DNA of 6,038 nucleotides from Chloroflexota bacterium. GTDB taxonomy: Bacteria > Chloroflexota > Anaerolineae > Anaerolineales > UBA11858. Location: positions 9,879-15,916 of the forward strand of contig DOTA01000027.1 in assembly GCA_003513015.1 (NCBI GenBank). The letters are read 5' to 3'. The notes under the pieces were generated by a model that saw nothing but the letters and a program-made list of their open reading frames with translations, ran no database searches and was not told the origin of the DNA. Shown piece after piece: positions 1 through 4,817 of this stretch (position 1 is its first letter; the number at the start of each line of letters is the position of its first letter). The position numbers and the translations under genes are program-made.

Positions 1-398
1 AGATTCCGGCAGCCACACACAAAAGGCACTTTGAAATCGTGTTTGTTAATGTGATAGGCCTCGTCTGCCGGGGTCAGTACCTCAGATTCGTCAATATAAT
101 CGACACCAATGGCCTCTAAAATCTGGGCTTCCACAAAGTGCCCGATGCGGGCTTTCGCCATCACCGGGATCGAGACCGCTTCCATAATTTCGGCAATCAA
201 CCCAGGGTCGCTCATACGGGCCACACCCCCATCAGCCCGAATGTCAGCGGGAACACGTTCCAATGCCATCACAGCGCAAGCCCCGGCATCTTCGGCAATG
301 CGGGCGTGTTCGGCGGTGACAACATCCATAATCACGCCACCCTTAAGCATTTGAGCCAGCCCTTTTTTGACAGCAAATGAACCAACAGTCGTTTCCAT
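1..398 (-). CDS. pdxS: Pyridoxal 5'-phosphate synthase subunit PdxS (N-terminal part, runs off the window)
   Basis: PdxS is the (beta/alpha)8 synthase subunit of the DXP-independent vitamin B6 pathway. It condenses ribose 5-phosphate, glyceraldehyde 3-phosphate and ammonia, the last supplied by the glutaminase PdxT. I translated 132 residues on the minus strand, starting at the ATG at 398-396. They follow the known PdxS N-terminus closely: KGGVIMDV at 19-26, [16 protein letters not shown] near 43-58, [10 protein letters not shown] at 78-87 and [13 protein letters not shown] at 101-113. Asp25 and Lys82 match the conserved catalytic Asp and the Schiff-base Lys (Asp24/Lys81 in Bacillus subtilis numbering). 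The start is supported by a GGAAGG ribosome binding site six bases upstream. The frame is open to base 1, so the C-terminal half, including the second catalytic Lys, lies outside. A pdxT partner would be expected beyond the edge but is not visible. It has its own promoter and lies behind the terminator of the upstream spoVS-like gene. Confidence 0.97.
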   Translation of the reverse strand, partial: METTVGSFAVKKGLAQMLKGGVIMDVVTAEHARIAEDAGACAVMALERVPADIRADGGVARMSDPGLIAEIMEAVSIPVMAKARIGHFVEAQILEAIGVDYIDESEVLTPADEAYHINKHDFKVPFVCGCRN

Positions 399-461
399 TT
401 TTTACCTTCCAACTGAACTAGATTTAGTGAATGGGGAACGCCTTGCGCTCCCTCTAATTCG

Positions 462-490
462 ATTCTACCACGCTGAAAAGGCGTATGCAA
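462..490 (-). promoter_or_regulatory. Putative sigma70-type promoter of pdxS
   Basis: On the minus strand a -35-like TTGCAT (490-485) is followed after exactly 17 bases by a -10-like TAGAAT (467-462), five of six matches to TATAAT. It lies between the upstream terminator (533-566) and pdxS and would give a 5' leader of roughly 57 bases. The -35 element is weak, with three of six consensus bases. Confidence 0.55.
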
Positions 491-532
491 ACCAACGCAG
501 TTTCTGATCGGTGTGATGGCTTGGCTACGGAC

Positions 533-566
533 AAAAAAACATCGAAACCATGGGGTTCCGATGTTT
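533..566 (-). terminator. Intrinsic terminator of the spoVS-like gene
   Basis: Reading the minus strand, ACATCG (564-559) and GGTT-complementary bases form a hairpin with 6 bp, one mismatch (558/545) and 4 more bp around a 4-base loop (553-550). It can extend by two A-T pairs at the base, and a run of seven T follows at once (539-533). This is the classic Rho-independent layout. It sits about 150 bases after the spoVS-like stop and just before the pdxS promoter, so it insulates the two units. On the plus strand only TTT follows, so termination there should be weak. Confidence 0.75.
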
Positions 567-678
567 GAAATGAACTTTTTCTGAAATTTTGGTTGGGGAG
601 GTGAATTTGGGAGAAACCTAACCCATAGAAACACCCCTGCAACACTCCCCATCCCAGGGAATGAACAAATCTCGTCGG

Positions 679-708
679 ATTTCTGAACAGAAAAGTTACT
701 TCAGAAAT
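679..708 (-). repeat. 9-bp inverted repeat just after the spoVS-like stop codon
   Basis: ATTTCTGAA at 679-687 and TTCAGAAAT at 700-708 are perfect reverse complements with a 12-base loop, starting five bases beyond the spoVS-like stop. No T-tract follows on the minus strand, so it is not a standard terminator. It could be a 3' mRNA-stabilising hairpin. The left arm can alternatively fold as TTCTG-AA-CAGAA. AT-rich repeats of this size can arise by chance. Confidence 0.4.
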
Positions 709-712
709 AGAT

Positions 713-1003
713 TTAACGAGGATCGACGGTAAATTTTATGGCTGTTCGGACTTTTCCGTCAATTTCCACATCAACAAAGTTTGGCACACAGGCAATGTCA
801 TAGCCGTCTTCTGCTAAGTAGCCCTTGGCCAGTGCCAGTGCTTTTACGGCCTGGTTTACGGCGCTGGCCCCAATTGCCTGCACTTCTGCATGTTTGTGTT
901 CACGAATCACCCCAGCGATGGCCCCTGCCACAGCAGATGTGCGTGATGTTGCCGAAACTTTGATGATATCAATATGGCCGGTGTTCATGTTGGCTGTTTC
1001 CAT
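713..1003 (-). CDS. spoVS: SpoVS-like protein (stage V sporulation protein S family)
   Basis: This 96-residue protein matches the SpoVS family almost end to end. It has DIIKVSATSRTSAVAGAIAG at about 12-31, then EVQAIGASAVNQAVKALALAKGYL, and a C-terminus with the form VDVEIDGKVRTAIKFTVDPR. SpoVS is a small cytoplasmic protein with an Alba-like fold, thought to bind nucleic acid. In Bacillus it affects sporulation septation and spore coat maturation, but homologues are common in non-sporulating lineages, where the role is not established. Bacillus SpoVS is about 86 residues; this one has a short N-terminal extension. The ATG at 1003-1001 is preferred because GAGGAA lies seven bases upstream; an internal ATG at codon 6 is the alternative. 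The gene is monocistronic: its own promoter lies at 1051-1079, a terminator follows at 533-566, and it is divergent from galK. The family call is sure; a sporulation role is not implied. Confidence 0.93.
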   Translation of the reverse strand: METANMNTGHIDIIKVSATSRTSAVAGAIAGVIREHKHAEVQAIGASAVNQAVKALALAKGYLAEDGYDIACVPNFVDVEIDGKVRTAIKFTVDPR

Positions 1004-1050
1004 AGTCTATTTCCTCAATGCATCATTGATTTTGGCCGTTCCTGTTAACG

Positions 1051-1079
1051 ATTGTACAAGATTTTAGGTATATTATCAA
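1051..1079 (-). promoter_or_regulatory. Putative sigma70-type promoter of the spoVS-like gene
   Basis: On the minus strand TTGATA (1079-1074) and TACAAT (1056-1051) are separated by exactly 17 bases. Each element is close to the sigma70 consensus, with four of six and five of six matches. The predicted leader is about 40 bases and ends in the GAGGAA ribosome binding site of the gene. Confidence 0.7.
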
Positions 1080-1157
1080 GTGGTTTTGAAATACTGACTC
1101 GCGTTTGCAGAATTCATTTCTTAATTAGAGCCAAAATAAAATCAATGCCCGGTTTAC

Positions 1158-1186
1158 TTGACGTTGCGATTATCCCTTGATATAGT
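1158..1186 (+). promoter_or_regulatory. Putative sigma70-type promoter of galK
   Basis: TTGACG (1158-1163, five of six consensus bases) and TATAGT (1181-1186, five of six) are separated by exactly 17 bases. TGA directly before the -10 gives an extended -10 (TGn). This is the strongest-looking promoter in the window. Transcription should start near 1193, leaving a leader of about 42 bases. No clear operator was found between this and the divergent spoVS promoter about 80 bases away. Confidence 0.75.
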
Positions 1187-1234
1187 CCGCATCAACTTAA
1201 TACCGAAGAAACTTTCCCCCAAAGAGTCGATTTT

Positions 1235-2431
1235 ATGGAAATATCACCAGATACCCAGGCCAGAAAAGATTTAATTTCCACGAAGTTTATCGAAATCTAT
1301 GACAACTCGCCCGAAATTTGGGTGCAGGCTCCCGGGCGGGTTGACCTGATGGGCAGCCACACCGATTACAACGAAGGCTTTGTGCTGACGCAAGCCATCG
1401 ACCGTAATACCTGGATTGCAGCTCGCCCGCGTAAAGATGGCCGCGTGCGTATCTGTTCATTGAACGCCCCCGGTTGCAGTGAGTTTGACTTGCAGAATCT
1501 AACCCATGATGAAGCCACTCCCTGGACGAATTATGTGCGCGGCGTGGCTGATATTTTGCAGCAAGAGGGCTACACCCCTCTGGGATTCGATGGTCTCGTT
1601 CACAGCACCATCCCCTTTGGTTCCGGTTTAAGTTCCTCCGCGGCCCTGGAAGTTGCCACGGCGACCCTTTTTCAGGCTTTGGGGAGGCTCCAAATTGATC
1701 CGGTTGTGATTGCCAAAATGTGTCAGCGCGCAGAAAATGAATTTGTGGGCTTGAATTGCGGCATCCTCGACCAATATTCCTCTGCAATGGGCAAAGCGGG
1801 CAGTGTGCTGCTGCTCGATTGCCGCACGATTACCCACGAAACCAAGCCCATTGCCCCTGGGCTGCAAGTGATGATTTGTGATACGCGCGCCGAGCGAGCG
1901 CTAACCGGCTCCGAATATCCCGAGCGCCGGGCGCAGTGTGAACTGGGGGTGCGTATCCTCACCGGATTCTATCCCCACATTAAAAACCTGCGGGATGCCA
2001 CGCTTGAGCAACTTCAGGCACATCAATCCGATTTAGACCCCGTGGTTTTCAAGCGCTGCCACTTTATCATCGCAGAAAACCAGCGCGTTTTGGATGTGGC
2101 CGAGGCTTTGGCATCTGGTGACTACCTTGAAGCTGGTCGCCTTGCTAACGAATCCTTTGCAGGGGCGCGTGATCTCTATGAAATTGTTTCCCAAGAGATG
2201 ATTGCCATGCAAGCCGCTATTATGGCTGCGCCCGGCGCATTGGGTACGCGTGGGGCTGGCGCTGGCTTTGGCGGTTGTATGGTGGCATTTGTGGAAAGCG
2301 GGCAGGAAGATACTTTTACCCAGTATGTTACCCGGCATTATCAAGCCAGCACTGGGATTGAGCCACAGGTCTACCCCGGCGTGGCTGCAGATGGGGCTGG
2401 CATCTTGGAATTTTATAATGCCCCGGGTTAA
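1235..2431 (+). CDS. galK: Galactokinase (GHMP kinase family)
   Basis: It likely phosphorylates a galactose-type sugar at C1 with ATP, the first step of the Leloir pathway, in the cytoplasm. The 398 residues compare with about 382 in E. coli. Motifs in order: sugar-binding motif PGRVDLMGSHTDYN at 33-46; GHMP ATP-binding motif PFGSGLSSSAALE at 127-139; NCGILDQ at 174-180 with catalytic Asp179, and Arg35 as its partner; GSEYPERRAQC at 225-235 with sugar-contact Tyr228; Gly-rich motif GTRGAGAGFGGC at 337-348; and the C-terminal AADGAGIL. The one oddity is Ser41 where galactokinases normally have Glu (GEHTDY), the residue contacting the galactose 6-hydroxyl in known structures. Other galactose contacts (His42, Asp44) are kept. 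The start is the ATG at 1235, with a modest AAAGAG site eight bases upstream. No galT or galE is present beside it. The family is certain; the exact sugar is less so, and an arabinokinase- or other sugar-1-kinase-like specificity is possible. Confidence 0.92.
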   Translation: MEISPDTQARKDLISTKFIEIYDNSPEIWVQAPGRVDLMGSHTDYNEGFVLTQAIDRNTWIAARPRKDGRVRICSLNAPGCSEFDLQNLTHDEATPWTNYVRGVADILQQEGYTPLGFDGLVHSTIPFGSGLSSSAALEVATATLFQALGRLQIDPVVIAKMCQRAENEFVGLNCGILDQYSSAMGKAGSVLLLDCRTITHETKPIAPGLQVMICDTRAERALTGSEYPERRAQCELGVRILTGFYPHIKNLRDATLEQLQAHQSDLDPVVFKRCHFIIAENQRVLDVAEALASGDYLEAGRLANESFAGARDLYEIVSQEMIAMQAAIMAAPGALGTRGAGAGFGGCMVAFVESGQEDTFTQYVTRHYQASTGIEPQVYPGVAADGAGILEFYNAPG

Positions 2432-2492
2432 AAATTGCGCTTTTTTAGCAGGTGGGAGTCGCAATTTGTGACCGAGAAGGGCATAGCTTCAA

Positions 2493-2530
2493 TAAAAATA
2501 CCCCGCCATCGAACCTTCAATGGCGGGGTA
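2493..2530 (-). terminator. Intrinsic terminator of yccF, between convergent genes
   Basis: TACCCCGCCAT (2499-2509) and ATGGCGGGGTA (2520-2530) form a perfect 11-bp GC-rich stem with a 10-base loop. Read on the minus strand it is followed by TTTTTATT, giving a strong Rho-independent terminator 18 bases after the yccF stop. On the plus strand, after galK, no T-tract follows, so it would act there only as a weak terminator or mRNA 3' end block. Confidence 0.85.
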
Positions 2531-2547
2531 ATGATTAGGGGTAGAAT

Positions 2548-2916
2548 TTAGCGCAATTCTTTGCCGAAGGGGAACAGTGCCAGGGGAGCCAGTTTGAAGT
2601 GTTGCATCGCAAAAGGGATTCCGATGATCGTGATCGCCAAAATCAAACCGTGGATGACGTGTGAGAGTGCAATTTCCCAACCAAAGAAGATTGCCCAGCC
2701 CACGTTGAATCCGGTTTGCAAGCAGCCGCCTGATTCCGGAGTGGTTTGAACTTCCAGGCCGAAGGGGGCCATGGTAGCCACACCCAGTTTCATAGCCTGC
2801 ACCCCAAAGGGAATCCCGATAATTGTCAGGCAAGTTAGCAATCCACCCACAATATAGCCCAGCCCGGAGAGAAAACCGCCAAAAATCAACCAAATGACAT
2901 TACCAATACAGCTCAT
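2548..2916 (-). CDS. yccF: YccF-family inner membrane protein with two repeated domains
   Basis: This 122-residue hydrophobic protein contains two copies of the YccF (DUF307) signature: TIIGIPFGVQAMKLGVATMAPFG at 31-53, divided by a Cys/Gly linker from TIIGIPFAMQHFKLAPLALFPFG at 96-118. Each copy follows a hydrophobic stretch (about 7-35 and 72-98) likely to span the membrane. The spacing from TIIG to the closing PFG is the same in both copies, so the protein is an internal duplication. E. coli YccF (about 148 residues) shows the same GIP...PxG pattern. The biochemical function of the family is unknown. The ATG at 2916-2914 is preceded by AGGAG at suitable distance, supporting the start. It has its own strong terminator (2493-2530) and a candidate promoter (2951-2978), so it is probably monocistronic and convergent with galK. 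Confidence 0.9.
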   Translation of the reverse strand: MSCIGNVIWLIFGGFLSGLGYIVGGLLTCLTIIGIPFGVQAMKLGVATMAPFGLEVQTTPESGGCLQTGFNVGWAIFFGWEIALSHVIHGLILAITIIGIPFAMQHFKLAPLALFPFGKELR

Positions 2917-2950
2917 TTTGAGTCTCCTGAGTTTATTTGAAGATATATAT

Positions 2951-2978
2951 ACTTTACCATACGTGAAAACAAATTCAA
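2951..2978 (-). promoter_or_regulatory. Candidate promoter of yccF
   Basis: On the minus strand TTGAAT (2978-2973) and TAAAGT (2956-2951) are 16 bases apart, and TGG before the -10 gives an extended -10. An overlapping TATATATAT tract just downstream offers alternative -10 elements, so the exact choice is uncertain. Confidence 0.4.
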
Positions 2979-2999
2979 AGTTGCAAGGATGGGAGATCT

Positions 3000-3038
3000 A
3001 AAAACGGTAAGATGTAAACAGGTGAGTGAACATCAACC
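3000..3038 (-). terminator. Weak candidate terminator of the MFS-SGR-hydrolase-peroxiredoxin operon
   Basis: On the minus strand, just after the stop of the peroxiredoxin-like gene, GGT (3038-3036) and GATGT (3034-3030) can pair with ACATC (3015-3011) and ACC (3008-3006) through a small internal loop. Five T follow after one G (3004-3000). The stem is short and the loop is 14 bases, so this is only a candidate. Confidence 0.35.
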
Positions 3039-3042
3039 CCAT

Positions 3043-3525
3043 TTACCCATCTGCTTTTTTTGAATTAAGTTCGCGTAAAGTGGTCAGAATCTCCTCATTT
3101 TGGGGAATGTCCGACATGGAATGCCCATAATGAGCGAAGCGCGCCACTCCTTTTTTGTCGATCAACACCTGAGCGGGCATCCGTCCCAATTTGAACAGGT
3201 TGACTTCCTGCCCGTAGCGTTTTAAAACCGAGTGCTTGGGGTCGGGCAAGCCCACAAACGGCAAATTATTTTCCGTAAAATAACTGGCGAATGCTTTGGC
3301 ATCCTCTGGCCCGACCACCACAATTTCGGTTTCCTGCTCAATGAATTTTTTGTAATCCTGGCGCAACTGCGCCATGTGCCCGCGGCAGAAAGGTCAGACA
3401 AAACCGCGGTTAAAAACCAAAAGCACGTTCTTCTGCCCGCGAAAATCTGCCAGATTTACAGGATTTCCCTGGTAATCGTTCAAATCAAAGTCTGGTGCGG
3501 GTTTATTTAATGCTACTTTACTCAT
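3043..3525 (-). CDS. Peroxiredoxin-like (AhpC/TSA) protein, probable selenoprotein with UxxC motif
   Basis: Read through one in-frame TGA (3396-3394, codon 44), this gene gives 160 residues with a thioredoxin fold of the AhpC/TSA type. The N-terminus is KPAPDFDLNDYQGNPVNLAD, then LLVFNRGFV-U-PFCRGHMAQLR, then the C-terminal half with GLPDPKHSVLKRYG and RMPAQVLIDKKGVARF. Relatives carry RGFWCPFCRGH-like sequence, so the TGA sits exactly at the first Cys of CxxC (U44, C47). Coding similarity continues in the same frame on both sides, which argues for selenocysteine rather than a decayed gene. A candidate SECIS hairpin follows, and the base after TGA is C, a leaky context. The ATG at 3525 has a GGAGG site six bases upstream and overlaps the hydrolase stop by eight bases. 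Expected role: a cytoplasmic thiol-disulfide oxidoreductase or peroxidase. A conventional call would begin at Met51 and lose the active site. Alternatives are sequencing error or a point-mutated pseudogene. Confidence 0.85.
3359..3374 (-). promoter_or_regulatory. Candidate bacterial SECIS hairpin for the TGA at 3394-3396
   Basis: In the mRNA, UGGCGC (3374-3369) and GCGCCA (3364-3359) form a perfect 6-bp stem capped by the loop AGUU (3368-3365). The loop begins 25 bases after the UGA and has G at its second position. As I recall the general bacterial SECIS description, the apical loop lies about 16-37 bases after UGA with a G in its first two positions, and this fits. The hairpin lies wholly inside the coding frame (residues Met51 to Gln56), as expected for bacterial SECIS elements. 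No folding calculation was done. Confidence 0.6.
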
Positions 3526-4273
3526 CCATAGCCTCCAATTTTATCAATACTTCCAAGGTGGCCGCCACAACTTGCGCTTGTTGCGCCTCCCGGCTGATGG
3601 TAGCTGGGTTGTCGCCTTTTTGCGGGCCATACCAGCCAAACTGGGCGTGATTTCCGCCCTCAATCGGCACCCAAACCGTATCCGCCGGCAGCAGCGGTTG
3701 GGCCGCCAGCACCGTTTCCGGGATGGCTACGCCATCCTGCGTGCCGTAAATCGAAGTGACCGCCAGCGATTGCCCCGAAAGATCGTTGCTGCCTGCCGGG
3801 TACGAGGCCCACAGGGCTAGACCCTCAATTTGCGGGTTGCCATCCGCAAATGCTGCCGCCATCGAGCCGCCCAGCGAGTGCCCACCGATGGCCCAATGCT
3901 TGATCTCAGGATGTGCTGCGATCACCTCCGTTGCGGCGTTTACATCCAAAACCGCCAAATTCAACGGCATAGGTGTGATCACCACCAAATATCCGGCTTC
4001 GGCGATGGTCCGCGCCGCGGGAGCATAAGCTTCGGCCTGCACCAATCCGCCGGGATAAAAAATCAAGCCCGTGGTTGGATTTGGCCCCTCCGGGATAAAC
4101 TCAAGCCAAGGGTCTGTTTGCACCCGCACCAGAGCATCTGATTCCAGGCTCGGGAGGGCTTCGGGCATCACTGGGGCGGGATGTGAGGCCCAAAGCCAAA
4201 AACCCCCTATCCCCAACCCCATAATTGCCAAAATCCCAATCATAATACCCAACCATATTTTACGTTTACGCAT
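3518..4273 (-). CDS. Membrane-anchored alpha/beta hydrolase
   Basis: This 251-residue protein has a basic N-terminus (MRKRKIW), then a single hydrophobic segment at about 7-28 that looks like an uncleaved signal anchor, so the catalytic domain probably faces outside the membrane. The rest is an alpha/beta hydrolase of the Abhydrolase_5 / dienelactone-hydrolase-like type. It has GLIFYPGGLVQAEAYAP (oxyanion region, near 69-85), the nucleophile elbow GGHSLGG with Ser133, GTQDG with Asp180 and GGNHAQFG with His209, a complete Ser-Asp-His triad. The ATG at 4273 is preferred: GGAGG lies nine bases upstream, whereas the in-frame TTG at 4279 is only three bases from it. Its start overlaps the Staygreen gene stop (ATGCGTAA) and its own stop overlaps the next gene (ATGAGTAA), so translation is probably coupled. 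The substrate is unknown. An ester such as the phytyl ester of a chlorophyll derivative is a guess from context only. Confidence 0.9.
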   Translation of the reverse strand: MRKRKIWLGIMIGILAIMGLGIGGFWLWASHPAPVMPEALPSLESDALVRVQTDPWLEFIPEGPNPTTGLIFYPGGLVQAEAYAPAARTIAEAGYLVVITPMPLNLAVLDVNAATEVIAAHPEIKHWAIGGHSLGGSMAAAFADGNPQIEGLALWASYPAGSNDLSGQSLAVTSIYGTQDGVAIPETVLAAQPLLPADTVWVPIEGGNHAQFGWYGPQKGDNPATISREAQQAQVVAATLEVLIKLEAMDE

Positions 4274-4751
4274 GCTCAAAAGCCTCCAAAGGGCGATAAT
4301 CAGCTAGGCTGCCCCAGTTTTCTTGTAAATTAAAACGCTTGTTCGTTGAAGAGAAATGGACAATTACGCGGGCTTCATCGAAGTGGGGATGGTGACCAAA
4401 GAAAATCTCATCCCCGTAGCGGAAAGCCTGTAAAACTTGAAGCATGTGTTGTTTGAAAATCGTATAGCGCCATCTGGCGTTCCCCACCACCAACCCACCG
4501 CTGACATGACAATAAACGTGTAATTTGGGACCGTTTGAGTCTTCAAGCAGTTCAGCCAACACTTCGTCGCGCATGATCCGGGTATAAAAACCGGAGATCG
4601 TTTCGCGATCGTAAACTGTGCCCACGCTCAAGAATAACTCACCTGTGATATCAGAGTGGGTTAAGGTGTAGCGCCTCGGGCTGGCTGGCCCTTCGGGATC
4701 GGAATTACCGATAAATTTCACGTGCAGTTTTTCAGGTTTTAGGGTGGGCAT
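4266..4751 (-). CDS. Staygreen (SGR) family protein, putative Mg-dechelatase
   Basis: Plant Staygreen proteins remove Mg from chlorophyll a to give pheophytin a, the committed step of chlorophyll breakdown. This protein matches the family core: KLHVKFIGNSDPEGPASPRR, TLTHSDITGELFLSVG, IMRDEVLAEL, LHVYCHVSGG, WRYTIFKQHMLQVLQAF and EARVIVHFSS. Starting at the ATG at 4751 gives 161 residues and puts the conserved acid/base residues at His32, Asp34 (THSD) and Asp62 (RDEV). These are the positions I recall as critical in the studied Anaerolineae homologue. This start has GGAG six bases upstream; the longer TTG start at 4808 would begin inside the upstream hairpin region. No signal peptide is seen, so it should be cytoplasmic. 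It lies 66 bases after the MFS stop and overlaps the hydrolase start by 8 bases. Its natural substrate in a probably non-phototrophic host is unknown and may be a chlorophyll from outside or another metallo-tetrapyrrole. Confidence 0.9.
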   Translation of the reverse strand: MPTLKPEKLHVKFIGNSDPEGPASPRRYTLTHSDITGELFLSVGTVYDRETISGFYTRIMRDEVLAELLEDSNGPKLHVYCHVSGGLVVGNARWRYTIFKQHMLQVLQAFRYGDEIFFGHHPHFDEARVIVHFSSTNKRFNLQENWGSLADYRPLEAFEHA

Positions 4752-4755
4752 TCCC

Positions 4756-4804
4756 ATCTCCGGGTTCAGCGGGGAGATTCGGAGATCATTCCAAATCTCC
4801 CCGC
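4756..4804 (-). promoter_or_regulatory. Intercistronic hairpin with alternative pairing to the Staygreen Shine-Dalgarno
   Basis: In the mRNA, GCGGGGAGAUU (4804-4794) and AAUCUCCCCGC (4779-4769) form a perfect 11-bp stem with a 14-base loop, between the MFS stop and the Staygreen start. No T-tract follows, so it is not an intrinsic terminator. The loop contains AUCUCC (4786-4781), and the Staygreen Shine-Dalgarno region is GGAGAU (4761-4756). The four segments can therefore pair in two exclusive ways: outer stem formed with the ribosome binding site free, or two 6-bp hairpins with the site masked. Whether it switches in the cell is inference. Confidence 0.5.
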
Positions 4805-4817
4805 CCAAAATTTCTGT

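Larger units (their letters stand above)
399..712. other. Intergenic region between spoVS-like gene and pdxS
   Basis: This 314-base stretch holds a minus-strand terminator (533-566), the pdxS promoter (462-490) and an inverted repeat (679-708). Short open frames cross it on the minus strand, but their translations have no recognisable family, run through the terminator hairpin and have no good ribosome binding site. I see no gene in it. The segment 567-678 shows no further structure that I can support. Confidence 0.6.

Noticed and set aside
332..652. Minus-strand open frame of 106 codons overlapping the pdxS start region
   Set aside because: It crosses the intrinsic terminator and the pdxS promoter and overlaps pdxS out of frame. 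Its translation resembles no family and has low-complexity, non-protein-like composition.
1287..1787. 166-codon minus-strand open frame inside galK
   Set aside because: It is an antisense shadow of galK. Every galactokinase motif is in the plus frame, and the antisense product has no recognisable domain or ribosome binding site.
2432..2467. AAATTGC/GCAATTT inverted repeat directly after galK as a galK terminator
   Set aside because: The stem is 7 bp and AT-rich with a 22-base loop and no following T-tract, so it does not support a terminator call.
3043..3375. Peroxiredoxin gene starting at Met51 (ATG at 3375)
   Set aside because: This start lacks a ribosome binding site, lies inside the SECIS-like stem and removes the N-terminal strand and the redox motif. 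The ATG at 3525 has GGAGG and a coupled overlap.
3394..3396. TGA as Trp under an alternative genetic code
   Set aside because: The other genes use TGG for Trp normally, no other in-frame TGA was seen in the coding frames, and the position corresponds to Cys of CxxC, not Trp.
3594..3820. Plus-strand open frames antisense to the hydrolase, Staygreen and MFS genes
   Set aside because: These are shadows caused by codon bias in the real minus-strand genes. None has a recognisable domain or a ribosome binding site.
4752..4808. Longer Staygreen start at the TTG at 4808
   Set aside because: The added 19 residues are encoded by the intercistronic hairpin, do not belong to the family core and have no ribosome binding site. 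The ATG at 4751 has GGAG at good spacing.
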